Source: Halovibrio variabilis (GTDB lineage Bacteria; Pseudomonadota; Gammaproteobacteria; Pseudomonadales; Halomonadaceae). Taken from it: a stretch of 64,000 nucleotides of DNA. Positions 47,647-56,721 of this stretch are shown here, piece after piece. The stretch spans positions 186,001 through 250,000 of the forward strand of contig NZ_BJXV01000002.1 of the NCBI RefSeq assembly GCF_007991175.1. The letters run 5' to 3'. The position numbers and the translations under genes are program-made. The notes under the pieces were generated by a model, which saw nothing but the letters and a program-made list of their open reading frames with translations, was not told the origin of the DNA and ran no database searches. Each line of letters opens with the position of its first letter. Positions within the stretch are counted from its first letter, which is position 1.

Positions 47647-49029
47647 ATGGCAGACGTGTCTGAATACGAATATGACCTGATCGTGATTGGTGCAGGTTCA
47701 GGTGGCGTGCGTACCGCTCGGATGGCGGCAGCAACCGGCGCCAGGGTGGCGATTGCCGAAGATCGCTACTTGGGCGGCACCTGTGTCAACGTGGGTTGTG
47801 TACCCAAAAAACTGTACTCTTACGCCGCGCATTTCCGTGACAGCTTTGACCATGCGGGCGGCTTTGGCTGGCAACTGCCTGGCCCAGCAAGCTTTGATTG
47901 GGCGACGCTGCGTGACAATAAAATCAGCGAAATAAAACGCCTTAACGGTATTTACCAACGCATGCTTGAAGGCGCGGGCGTCACATTATTCAATGCCCGG
48001 GCGCGCTTGGTCGATGGCCACACGGTGATGTTAAACGGTGAACATGGCGATATACCGCTCACCGCTCAGAAAATTGTGCTGGCTACCGGTGGATGGCCAT
48101 GGGTTCCCGATTTCCCCGGCAGCGAATACGCACTCGATTCAAATCAGATTTTTGATCTCGACACCTTCCCGAAACGTTTTTTGGTGCTGGGCGGTGGCTA
48201 TATCGCGGTGGAGTTTTCGAGCATTTTTAATGGATTAGGCAGCGAAACGCACCTTATCTACCGAGGCGAGCTGTTTTTAAAAGGCTTTGATCAGCAGGTG
48301 CGCGAGTTTACCCGCGCGGAAATGGAACGAAAGGGCGTTAATTTACACTTCAACACCAACATTGAGCGCATTGAAGCCAGCCAAGATACCTACAAGGTTT
48401 ATCTCACCAGTGGAGACGTGCTTGACGTTGATGTCGTTCTGGCGGCCACAGGACGCAAAGCCAATATCCGTAGCTTAGGGCTTGATACGCTGGGGCTTTC
48501 GCTGGACAAGCAGGGCAAAATCCCCGTAAACGAGCGCTTTGAAACAGCGGTGCCGTCGGTGCTTGCGTTAGGTGACTTGACCGCTGGACCCGAATTAACG
48601 CCGCTGGCGATAGCAGAGGCCATGCAACTGGTCGATTATCACTTCACCGATACAACGCCACCGCCGTTAGATTACGCGACGATCCCAACGGCTGTTTTTT
48701 GTCACCCTAATATCGGCACTGTGGGCCTTTCTGAACAGGCGGCACGGGAAAAATTCGCCCGTATTCGAGTGTATTGCACCGATTTTCGTGCCATGAAGCA
48801 CACCCTTTCAGGTAGCCATGAGCGAACCTTGATGAAGCTGGTGGTGGATGATGAAACCGATGTCGTGGTGGGTGCCCATATGGTCGGTGACGATGCGGGA
48901 GAAATCATGCAGGGGATAGCGATCGCGGTTCGCGCTGGCCTTACCAAGCAGGATTTTGATCGCACCGTGGGCATTCACCCCACGGGAGCGGAGGAATTCG
49001 TGACGCTGCGTACGCCCACACGTTTTTAA
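47647..49029 (+). CDS. gor: Glutathione-disulfide reductase
   Basis: This flavoenzyme regenerates reduced glutathione with NADPH. The 460-residue protein has the FAD motif VIGAGSGGVRTARMA, redox-active GGTCVNVGCVPKK, a second dinucleotide site LGGGYIAVEFSSIF, and the C-terminal IHPTGAEEFVTLR with the catalytic histidine-glutamate pair. Two ATG codons are adjacent. The second, at 47647, lies six bases after AGGAG and is preferred to 47644. A strong palindrome terminator follows, isolating it from ectABC. Confidence 0.94.
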   Translation: MADVSEYEYDLIVIGAGSGGVRTARMAAATGARVAIAEDRYLGGTCVNVGCVPKKLYSYAAHFRDSFDHAGGFGWQLPGPASFDWATLRDNKISEIKRLNGIYQRMLEGAGVTLFNARARLVDGHTVMLNGEHGDIPLTAQKIVLATGGWPWVPDFPGSEYALDSNQIFDLDTFPKRFLVLGGGYIAVEFSSIFNGLGSETHLIYRGELFLKGFDQQVREFTRAEMERKGVNLHFNTNIERIEASQDTYKVYLTSGDVLDVDVVLAATGRKANIRSLGLDTLGLSLDKQGKIPVNERFETAVPSVLALGDLTAGPELTPLAIAEAMQLVDYHFTDTTPPPLDYATIPTAVFCHPNIGTVGLSEQAAREKFARIRVYCTDFRAMKHTLSGSHERTLMKLVVDDETDVVVGAHMVGDDAGEIMQGIAIAVRAGLTKQDFDRTVGIHPTGAEEFVTLRTPTRF

Positions 49030-49051
49030 CTAACCGCAAAGCAGCTTATAG

Positions 49052-49079
49052 GGGCGCGCCAATTGGCGCGCCCATTTTT
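49052..49079 (+). terminator. Rho-independent terminator after gor
   Basis: A perfect palindrome of 22 bases (49052-49073, arms GGGCGCGCCAA) is followed by ATTTTT. It ends the gor transcript before the ectoine promoter region. Confidence 0.88.
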
Positions 49080-49089
49080 GTTAGCTATT

Positions 49090-49134
49090 CTAAAAGGGCT
49101 ATGTCTAAAAGGGCTATGTTTATAAGGGCTCGTC
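49090..49134. repeat. Tandem 15-bp repeats upstream of ectA
   Basis: Two exact copies of CTAAAAGGGCTATGT (49090-49104 and 49105-49119) and a third degenerate copy TTATAAGGGCTCGTC (49120-49134), with a possible fourth vestige at 49135-49149. They lie about 105-150 bases upstream of the ectA -35 element, where an osmotic regulator could act. Confidence 0.85.
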
Positions 49135-49237
49135 TACAAGCTCTATGCGGGCGTCAATCAGATTGATACGGCGCTCTGTACCCCCTTCATCCATAACGAT
49201 AAATTATGGAAACTAGCGCGGAGAATAATATGACTTT

Positions 49238-49266
49238 TGAACTGCTCATAATCAGCTGTTATAATG
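49238..49266 (+). promoter_or_regulatory. ectAp: Sigma-70 promoter of ectABC
   Basis: TTGAAC (49238-49243), exactly 17 bases, then TATAAT (49261-49266), 31 bases before the ectA ATG. In H. elongata, ectA is known to have both a sigma-70 and an osmotically induced sigma-38 promoter. Only the sigma-70 element is clear here. Confidence 0.8.
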
Positions 49267-49297
49267 ATTTTCAAATTCGCTACAGCGAAGCATAACT

Positions 49298-49876
49298 ATG
49301 AGTACGCCGACGACACCTTTTACTCCCTCTGCAGACCTTGCGAGGCCAACTGTCGCAGATGCCGTGGTAGGCCATGCAGAGATGCCGCTTTTTATTCGTA
49401 AACCCAATGCTGAAGATGGCTGGGGTGTCTACGAACTTATTAAATCCTGCCCACCGCTGGACGTAAATTCCGCCTACGCCTATTTGTTACTTGCCACTCA
49501 GTTTCGTGATACCTGTGCGGTAGCCACTAACGAAGAAGGCGAAGTGGTCGGGTTTGTGTCGGGCTATGTGAAAGACAACGCCCCCGATACCTACTTCTTA
49601 TGGCAGGTGGCCGTGGGAGAAAAAGCCCGAGGAACGGGGCTTGCACGGCGCTTAGTCGAGGCGATTATGTCGCGCCCCGAGTTAGACGAAGTGCACCATT
49701 TGGAAACCACTATCACGCCTGACAATCTAGCCTCATGGGGTTTGTTTCGTCGCCTAGCAGCCCGCTGGCATGCGCCGCTTAACAGCCGTGAATATTTCTC
49801 TACCGAACAGCTCGGCGGCGAACATGATCCGGAAAATCTGGTACGTATTGGTCCTTTCCAAATAGACCGTCTCTAA
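49298..49876 (+). CDS. ectA: L-2,4-diaminobutyrate N-gamma-acetyltransferase (ectoine synthesis)
   Basis: EctA acetylates diaminobutyrate, the second step of ectoine synthesis. The 192-residue protein is a GNAT enzyme with the acetyl-CoA loop GEKARGTGLARRLVEAI and WQVAV before it. IRKPNAEDGWGVYELIKSCPPLD is typical of EctA (two blocks: IRKPNAEDGW and ELIKSCPPLD). Transcription likely begins just upstream from the TTGAAC/TATAAT promoter; the leader is very short and no strong Shine-Dalgarno is visible. It is separated from ectB by an unusually long, repeat-filled gap of 309 bases. Confidence 0.96.
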   Translation: MSTPTTPFTPSADLARPTVADAVVGHAEMPLFIRKPNAEDGWGVYELIKSCPPLDVNSAYAYLLLATQFRDTCAVATNEEGEVVGFVSGYVKDNAPDTYFLWQVAVGEKARGTGLARRLVEAIMSRPELDEVHHLETTITPDNLASWGLFRRLAARWHAPLNSREYFSTEQLGGEHDPENLVRIGPFQIDRL

Positions 49877-50009
49877 TGCGTGTTGCTAACGAACGGTTTT
49901 TTTGTAACGACCCGCTTTTATAACGCTATTTATATCATCGTTAGACATGCCATTTTGCTACTCATGCTGTTCTTGGTTTTTTCCGTCACAGCTTTTACGC
50001 CACAAAATT

Positions 50010-50133
50010 AAGCAATAACTTATTAAGAAATACCTTGTCAAGACATAGCTTTTTAAGCAATAGGTTTGTGGGATAGCTTTTGAGACAGGTTGTTGAGACA
50101 GGTTGTTGAGATCGTTTTTGAGATAGGTTTGTG
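50010..50133. repeat. Degenerate 12-15 bp tandem repeat array (about nine units)
   Basis: Units read along the plus strand: AAGCAATAACTTATT (50010), AAGAAATACCTTGTC (50025), AAGACATAGCTTTTT (50040), AAGCAATAGGTTTGT (50055), GGGATAGCTTTT (50070), GAGACAGGTTGTT (50082 and 50095, identical), GAGATCGTTTTT (50108) and GAGATAGGTTTGTG (50120). A common core is RAGAYAKSTTKTT. Earlier units are 15 bases, later ones 12-14. Confidence 0.8.
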
Positions 50134-50134
50134 T

Positions 50135-50155
50135 AAAAAGCCGACGCGCGTCGGC
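50135..50155 (-). terminator. Palindrome with minus-strand T tract upstream of ectB
   Basis: GCCGACGCGCGTCGGC (50140-50155) is a perfect palindrome. Read on the minus strand it is followed by TTTTTA, the form of a factor-independent terminator. It would stop antisense transcription coming out of ectB; read on the plus strand it forms a hairpin 30 bases before the ectB start. Confidence 0.5.
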
Positions 50156-50161
50156 CATTAA

Positions 50162-51454
<1,293 letters not shown>

Positions 51455-51518
51455 TTTAGCGTTACGCTAAGCATAATACCTTATACCTTTAACACTGTGT
51501 CTTCAGTTAGGATTATAG

Positions 51519-51538
51519 CGGCTGGTGTTCGCCAGCCG
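51519..51538 (+). promoter_or_regulatory. Hairpin in the ectB-ectC spacer
   Basis: CGGCTGG/CCAGCCG with a six-base loop, 20 bases before the ectC start. No T tract follows. It might protect or separate the ectC message. A sigma-54 promoter reported before ectC in H. elongata could not be recognised here: the nearest GG to GC spacing is nine, not ten. Confidence 0.45.
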
Positions 51539-51558
51539 TTGAACAATGGAGTATTCCT

Positions 51559-51951
51559 ATGATCGTTCGTAATATCGAAGAAGCACGCCAGTCCGAACGC
51601 TTGGTGGCGGCTGAAAGTGGCAATTGGGACAGTACACGCCTGGTGCTCGCAAGCGACGGCGGCAACTTCTCCTTTCATATCACCCGTATCTTTGAAGGCA
51701 CCGAGACGCATATTCACTACAAGCATCATTACGAGTCTGTTTATTGCATCGAGGGCGAGGGTGAGGTGGAAACACTTGCCGACGGTAAAATTTGGCCGAT
51801 TAAGCCAGGCGATATCTATATTCTGGACCAACATGATGAGCATTTGCTGCGTGCCCACAAAACCATGCATTTAGCGTGTGTCTTTACGCCGCCCATTACC
51901 GGTAACGAAGTCCACCAGGAAGACGGCTCCTACGCTATATCGGAAGACTAA
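51559..51951 (+). CDS. ectC: L-ectoine synthase
   Basis: EctC cyclises N-gamma-acetyl-diaminobutyrate to ectoine. The 130-residue cupin has [40 protein letters not shown] and [15 protein letters not shown]. By comparison with Paenibacillus EctC, the metal ligands should be E59, Y87 and H95, all present. The ribosome site GGAG lies seven bases before the ATG. The spacer after ectB is about 104 bases. No ectD hydroxylase or lysC_ect follows, so 5-hydroxyectoine synthesis, if any, is encoded elsewhere. Confidence 0.98.
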   Translation: MIVRNIEEARQSERLVAAESGNWDSTRLVLASDGGNFSFHITRIFEGTETHIHYKHHYESVYCIEGEGEVETLADGKIWPIKPGDIYILDQHDEHLLRAHKTMHLACVFTPPITGNEVHQEDGSYAISED

Positions 51952-51970
51952 TCGCGTGTTGCTTTAACCC

Positions 51971-52004
51971 AAAAGCAGCCTTGCTGAAAAGCGGGCTGCT
52001 TTTT
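51971..52004 (+). terminator. Rho-independent terminator after ectC
   Basis: AAAAGCAGCC (51971-51980) pairs with GGCTGCTTTT (51994-52003) and ends in a T run, closing the ectABC operon. Confidence 0.88.
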
Positions 52005-52040
52005 AGTGGGTGATTGACGAGCAGCTAACGCAACGACGAT

Positions 52041-52574
52041 CTACTCATTATTGTCGAATACGAGGGTGATTTCGCCGAGTGTGAGGCCGAATTTGCGCAT
52101 GGCGGTGCGGTTTATCAAGCGGCCGTCCGGCTGGAGGTACATCCAGTCATCCATGGTAAATGAGATCATACGGCCGTCAATGTCGATCTCTAGCGGATAA
52201 CGCATGTGAAAAGCATGGCCGTATTGACGTGCGTCCACTTGACCTTCGACATCGCTGGCGGTGCCAATCCAACGGTGCTCGTCGACACGCTCAAAGGTCC
52301 AAACCCGCCGGTCGGTTTCGCCGTCTGAAAATACAAATGACTCATCGAGGGTTAACGTGTCGTTTTCATAGCGTCCTTGGATATCCACCGTGAACCGACG
52401 CTGTACCTCGCCTGAGTAATCCTGCACCATGCCCCAAGCTCGAGAGGTGCCGGTAAAGTACTCAGCGATATCCAGACGAGGTTCATCGTTAGCGTAGTCC
52501 TCTATATCAACGCTGGTACAGCCAACTAACAGGAGAAGTAGGCTGAACAAGCCGTACCGCAGGGATGTCATCAT
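52041..52574 (-). CDS. DUF3833-type lipoprotein
   Basis: A 177-residue putative lipoprotein. The signal peptide LRYGLFSLLLLLVGC has a lipobox with the cysteine at residue 19. The mature part contains RLDIAEYFTGTSRAWGMVQD, DESFVFSDGE and MYLQPDGRLINRTAMRKFG, characteristic of the DUF3833 family of unknown function. The fold is probably lipocalin-like, judged from the regular beta pattern. Two adjacent ATG codons (52574 and 52571) are possible starts and the ribosome site is weak. It lies convergent to ectC. Confidence 0.82.
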   Translation of the reverse strand: MMTSLRYGLFSLLLLLVGCTSVDIEDYANDEPRLDIAEYFTGTSRAWGMVQDYSGEVQRRFTVDIQGRYENDTLTLDESFVFSDGETDRRVWTFERVDEHRWIGTASDVEGQVDARQYGHAFHMRYPLEIDIDGRMISFTMDDWMYLQPDGRLINRTAMRKFGLTLGEITLVFDNNE

Positions 52575-52797
52575 GGCGCATTACCTATATTGAAATTGAT
52601 GTTTGTACAGCTATAGTTTAACCGTTTCAGCATCGAGTAGCTAAGACAACGTGACGACTACGGATCATCTGGGTTCGCGTAATATATATTATGTTAAATA
52701 TCTTAGAATGAGAACTCGAAATACAGTGATGGCGTTGGACACTAGTCTTGCTTCTCCTTATCATCCTCTCACTTATTGTCCAAGGATATCGCTCTTT

Positions 52798-53634
52798 ATG
52801 CGCCCAGGTGTTTTGTGGCTAATAGCTGGCTTGTCGCTTTCGATCGCTGGCTGCGCAGCAACCCAGCCGGAATCTAATCTTCCCCCGCCGTTAAGTGAAG
52901 CATCCTTCAATTCGCGCATCCTTGAATTAGAAAGCCAGTTGAGCCAGCAATGTGCCACTCATTCTGAATGGGAGGCTCGCCAACTCGACCAACAGCAGTT
53001 ATTAACCGCTGACGTACGCGAAGTCGGCAGCCTGTTGCGCAACCTACGTCAGGATGTGCAGCAGCTCGAAGCGCGAGGTGAAGAGCCGGTTATTATCCGC
53101 GAAGAGTGTCAAGTGGATGAAACGCTGACGAATAAAACGCTATTAGGGCGCAGCGAATGGGTTGGCCTGCCAAGCATCGGCACCTACCTTCAAGCACGTG
53201 TCGATTCCGGCGCTAGTACCTCGTCGCTGTCTGCGGCGGAGATCACGCGTTTCGAGCGAGACGGCGAAAACTGGGTGCGTTTCAAGCTAGCCCTTAATGA
53301 AGACGACGTGGCTGTTGAGGCGGTTCGCGGTGAATGGATTGAAGCACCTATCGTGCGCCGCGTACGCATTCTGCAGGCCTCGGGTGAGGAATCGCGCCCG
53401 GTCATATCCCTATTAATGACGCTAGGCCCTATACGCGGGAATGTCGAATTTACGCTCAACGACCGCTCCCATCTAGATTACCCAGTGTTGCTCGGTAGGC
53501 GCTTCTTGCTGGATATCGCGTTGATTGATGTGGCAGATACCTATTTGCATGACCGCCCCGAATTTCCCGGCGGCGAGCCAGCTGACCAGGCGGATGAAGA
53601 CGAAGCCGCTGATCAAAACGATAGCGAAGAGTAG
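52798..53634 (+). CDS. Retropepsin-like lipoprotein (RimK-associated 'zinc protease' family)
   Basis: A 278-residue lipoprotein with signal LIAGLSLSIAGC (cysteine 19), a Gln-rich helical stretch (about 40-95), and a domain of the family once called ATP-dependent zinc protease (PF05618). The key motif is RVDSGASTSSLSA (D136), typical of retropepsin-type aspartic proteases, with LLGRRFLLDIALIDV later. The tail is acidic (DEDEAADQNDSEE). I choose the ATG at 52798 since the product then starts with the signal peptide; AAGGA lies about eleven bases before it. It precedes a 7TM transglutaminase and an ATP-grasp ligase, a combination known from genomic analyses of amidoligases. Confidence 0.85.
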   Translation: MRPGVLWLIAGLSLSIAGCAATQPESNLPPPLSEASFNSRILELESQLSQQCATHSEWEARQLDQQQLLTADVREVGSLLRNLRQDVQQLEARGEEPVIIREECQVDETLTNKTLLGRSEWVGLPSIGTYLQARVDSGASTSSLSAAEITRFERDGENWVRFKLALNEDDVAVEAVRGEWIEAPIVRRVRILQASGEESRPVISLLMTLGPIRGNVEFTLNDRSHLDYPVLLGRRFLLDIALIDVADTYLHDRPEFPGGEPADQADEDEAADQNDSEE

Positions 53635-53716
53635 CGGCTCTCCCCTCAGGATAGAGGCCGCATAAGATGCGCATCATTCAGGTCATATAATTGCCCTGAC
53701 GCAGAAAGGAATCTCC

Positions 53717-55240
53717 ATGTCACGGTTAATGTTTTATATTATTGTCGGCCTGTTATTGGTGGTGGGTATTGCCACCAGCGTACACCGCCATGTGCAATTC
53801 GAAATCCCCTGGTTACCCGGCGAACAGCGCCAAGTTTGGGAAATTGAAGCCGGCATCAACTTTGTTGCCCAGGGCGGGCCTGTTCAAGTCGACATGGCGC
53901 TGCCTTCCCATCAGGCTGGCTTTCGCGTATTAACCGAGAACACGGCCTCCTCCGGCTATGGACTGGCCTATCAATCCGATGAATTAGGCCGCACGGCACA
54001 ATGGACGATTCGCGAGGCAACCGGTAGTCAACAGCTGTATTACTCGGTGCAAATGCTGGTATCACAAGATGCCCGCACGCCGGTACAAGCCCCTCCCGAG
54101 ACGCCCGTTACCACGCCTTGGGAAAGCCCTTATGATACGGCGGCAAGTCAACTAATCGAACAAGCCTGGGCGCGCAGTGCCAGTAACGTTACCTTCGCCC
54201 GCGAGTTGATTCGCGACATTAACGGCGAGCGTCAGTCTGAAAATGCCCGCTTGCTGCTATCGCAAGAAGATCCGTCGCCATTGGTAGTGCGTCTTTTAAA
54301 CCAGGCGGGCGTTTTGGCGCGTGAAGTCAGCGGGCTGCTGCTGGAAGACGGGCGTCGTCGCCAAACGCTGAGCAGCTGGATTCAGGTATTTGATGAATCC
54401 GGTGAAGAGTGGTCAATTTTCAACCCGTTGACGGGCGAGCAAGGCAAGCCGGACAACCTCCTGCTTTGGGAGACCGGCGGCCGTGCTGTGTTGGAAGTTC
54501 AGGGGGGCACCAATTCTCGAGTGACTTTCTCCATGATGACCCATAATCAGCCAGCCTCGGCGGCGGTGCGCAACCATTACTCTGAAGACACGCTGCTGAA
54601 TTTCTCCATTCACAGCCTGCCCTTGGAGGAGCAAGCGCTGTTCCAGACGATTCTGCTGATTCCCATTGGCGCCTTGATGGTGGTGTTGTTACGCGTGCTG
54701 GTCGGCATCAAAACCTCGGGTACCTTTATGCCGGTGTTGATCGCCCTCGCCTTTATTCAAACCACCCTGCCAACCGGCTTGATTGGCTTTCTGCTTATCG
54801 TCGCCGTGGGCCTGATTATCCGTAACTATCTCTCTTACTTGAACTTGCTGTTAGTGGCCCGGGTGTCGGCGGTCATTATTACGGTGATCGCCATTATCGC
54901 GCTGTTCACCGTCTTGGCCTACCGCATGGGGCTAAGCGCTGGGTTAACGATCACCTTCTTCCCGATGATTATCCTTGCCTGGACGATTGAGCGGATGTCT
55001 ATCCTATGGGAAGAGGAAGGTCCCAAACAGGTATTGATCCAAGGCGGCGGCAGCTTGATTACCGCTGTTTTGGCCTACTTGGCGATGAATAACCCCTGGG
55101 TGCGTCATATCACCTTTAACTTCCTGGGGGTTCAGCTGATTTTGATGGCGTTTATCCTGCTACTGGGCAACTACACTGGTTATCGCCTGCTTGAGCTGCG
55201 CCGTTTTAAGCCAATCACTGACGACGAGAAACCTTCATGA
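53717..55240 (+). CDS. Inactive transglutaminase fused to seven membrane helices
   Basis: A 507-residue membrane protein. One helix lies at the N-terminus (MFYIIVGLLLVVGIATSV) and a periplasmic region of about 300 residues follows, matching the inactive transglutaminase-like domain (PF14400). About seven membrane helices run from residue 305 to the end (IPIGALMVVLLRVLV onward; PF14402). No Cys-His-Asp triad is visible in the transglutaminase-like part, in line with the family name. Its last four bases overlap the ATP-grasp start (ATGA). It probably presents a substrate to, or anchors, the neighbouring ligase and protease. Confidence 0.88.
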   Translation: MSRLMFYIIVGLLLVVGIATSVHRHVQFEIPWLPGEQRQVWEIEAGINFVAQGGPVQVDMALPSHQAGFRVLTENTASSGYGLAYQSDELGRTAQWTIREATGSQQLYYSVQMLVSQDARTPVQAPPETPVTTPWESPYDTAASQLIEQAWARSASNVTFARELIRDINGERQSENARLLLSQEDPSPLVVRLLNQAGVLAREVSGLLLEDGRRRQTLSSWIQVFDESGEEWSIFNPLTGEQGKPDNLLLWETGGRAVLEVQGGTNSRVTFSMMTHNQPASAAVRNHYSEDTLLNFSIHSLPLEEQALFQTILLIPIGALMVVLLRVLVGIKTSGTFMPVLIALAFIQTTLPTGLIGFLLIVAVGLIIRNYLSYLNLLLVARVSAVIITVIAIIALFTVLAYRMGLSAGLTITFFPMIILAWTIERMSILWEEEGPKQVLIQGGGSLITAVLAYLAMNNPWVRHITFNFLGVQLILMAFILLLGNYTGYRLLELRRFKPITDDEKPS

Positions 55241-56235
55241 GTTGGTTGAAAAATTGGACCTGGCCCAGCCGACTGCGTGATAAAGGCATTATTGGCATGA
55301 ATCGGCGCAATATTCGCTACATTGGCCGCTATAACAAGCGCCGCCTTTATCCTCTGGTGGATGACAAGCTTAAAACCAAATTGCTGGCCCAGCAGTATGG
55401 GATTACCACACCCGAGCTGATCGGCACCGTGACCACACAGTTTGGCGTCAAGCACATTGGTGCAATGCTTATCGGGCACAATGGCTTTGTCATCAAGCCC
55501 GCCAAGGGCAGCGGCGGCAAGGGTATTTTGGTGGTTGACAAGGTAGTCGACAATGCTTTTATCAAACCCAGCGGTTTACAGCTGTCGATCACCGACGTTG
55601 AGCGTCACGTTTCCAATATTCTGTCGGGGCTATACTCGCTGGGTGGTTCACCCGATGTTGCCGTGATTGAAACGCTGATTAATTTTGACGAAAGCCTGAT
55701 GGACTACACCTACGAAGGCGTTCCCGATATCCGGGTGATTGTCTTCAAGGGTTACCCCGTGATGGCCATGATGCGTCTCTCTACCGCTGCCTCCGACGGC
55801 AAGGCGAATCTGCACCAGGGCGCAGTGGGCGTTGGCTTGAATATCGCCACCGGTGCCGCCCTACGCGCGGTTCAATTTGACCGCCCCTGCTTCAGCCATC
55901 CGGATACCGGGCATGATTTGGCAAGCTTGGTCGTGCCGCAGTGGGAGACGCTGCTTAACTTGGCGGCGGGCTGTTATGAAATGACGGGGTTAGGCTATCT
56001 GGGCACTGATATGGTGCTCGACCGTCAGCATGGCCCAATGCTGCTCGAGCTTAATGCGCGCCCCGGTCTCGCCATTCAAATGACCAATGGCGAAGGTTTG
56101 CGCCGCCGCCTTGACCTGATTGAACGCCAGCCGGATGGCGTGCCAGCAAAGCAGCGTGTGGCCTTTGCCCAGCACCATTTTGCGCGTCAGAGTGAACTGG
56201 TAGAAACTCCTGACGCCTCCCCCGTCAGCGCGTAG
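55237..56235 (+). CDS. ATP-grasp alpha-L-glutamate ligase-like protein
   Basis: A 332-residue cytosolic ATP-grasp enzyme of the RimK-like sort (ATPgrasp_ST, PF14397). ATP-binding features are GFVIKPAKGSGGKGILV (phosphate loop and lysine), VAVIETLINFDESL, DIRVIVFKGYPVMAMMR, and the metal site MLLELNARPGLAIQ with glutamate and asparagine. It overlaps the upstream 7TM gene by four bases, so translation is coupled. ATP-grasp relatives join an amino acid to a peptide or protein; the substrate in this three-gene system is not known to me. Confidence 0.9.
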   Translation: MSWLKNWTWPSRLRDKGIIGMNRRNIRYIGRYNKRRLYPLVDDKLKTKLLAQQYGITTPELIGTVTTQFGVKHIGAMLIGHNGFVIKPAKGSGGKGILVVDKVVDNAFIKPSGLQLSITDVERHVSNILSGLYSLGGSPDVAVIETLINFDESLMDYTYEGVPDIRVIVFKGYPVMAMMRLSTAASDGKANLHQGAVGVGLNIATGAALRAVQFDRPCFSHPDTGHDLASLVVPQWETLLNLAAGCYEMTGLGYLGTDMVLDRQHGPMLLELNARPGLAIQMTNGEGLRRRLDLIERQPDGVPAKQRVAFAQHHFARQSELVETPDASPVSA

Positions 56236-56269
56236 ACTACTGAGGCTAATCACGTTTAACGAGTTGCCC

Positions 56270-56716
56270 ATGACCCAAACAAATACACTAGTTCAACAGG
56301 CGGAATCGCAGTGCCACCTCCGCGGGGTTAGGTTTACCCCCATTCGTCGGCGCGTATTGGAAATGATTGCCGAAAATGGCGGCGGGCTAAAAGCCTATGA
56401 TCTGCTGGATAAACTTTCCACTGAACACGCCGCGGCGCGGCCACCGACTATTTATCGGGCGCTGGAGTTTTTGATTGATCAAGGGCTGGTACACCGGATT
56501 GAATCGCTGAACGCCTACGTAGCGTGTGCTTGCCCCGAACATGCCCACGGCTTTCAATTGCTCATCTGCCGCCACTGCGGCTACGTCGAAGAGCTGCATT
56601 TAGACGAAATCAGTGAGCAGTTAGCCGCACTGGCCAAACGCCGAGGGTTTAACGTTGAGCGTCAAACCATCGAGCTACAAGGGCTCTGCCAGGATTGTCG
56701 AACAGTTAGCGAGTAA
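56270..56716 (+). CDS. zur: Zinc uptake regulator Zur (Fur family)
   Basis: A 148-residue Fur-family repressor. The winged-helix part contains VRFTPIRRRVLEMIAENGG, AYDLLDKL and PPTIYRALEFLIDQGLVHRIES, which match Zur rather than Fur. The structural zinc cysteines are CRHCG and CQDC. H-rich metal residues lie in CPEHAHGFQLLIC. I choose the ATG at 56270 although the ribosome site is weak. hisI follows after five bases. No znuABC gene is in the window, and no Zur box was recognised upstream. Confidence 0.88.
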   Translation: MTQTNTLVQQAESQCHLRGVRFTPIRRRVLEMIAENGGGLKAYDLLDKLSTEHAAARPPTIYRALEFLIDQGLVHRIESLNAYVACACPEHAHGFQLLICRHCGYVEELHLDEISEQLAALAKRRGFNVERQTIELQGLCQDCRTVSE

Positions 56717-56721
56717 ATTGT

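Noticed and set aside
50010..50133. CRISPR array
   Set aside because: Units are contiguous with no spacers, are only 12-15 bases long and diverge too much; no cas gene is present.
51455..51558. Sigma-54 promoter before ectC as known in H. elongata
   Set aside because: The only GG to GC pair near the expected place has nine intervening bases and overlaps the hairpin, so it does not fit.
56236..56269. Zur operator before zur
   Set aside because: No palindrome resembling the AT-rich gammaproteobacterial Zur box was seen in the short upstream spacer.
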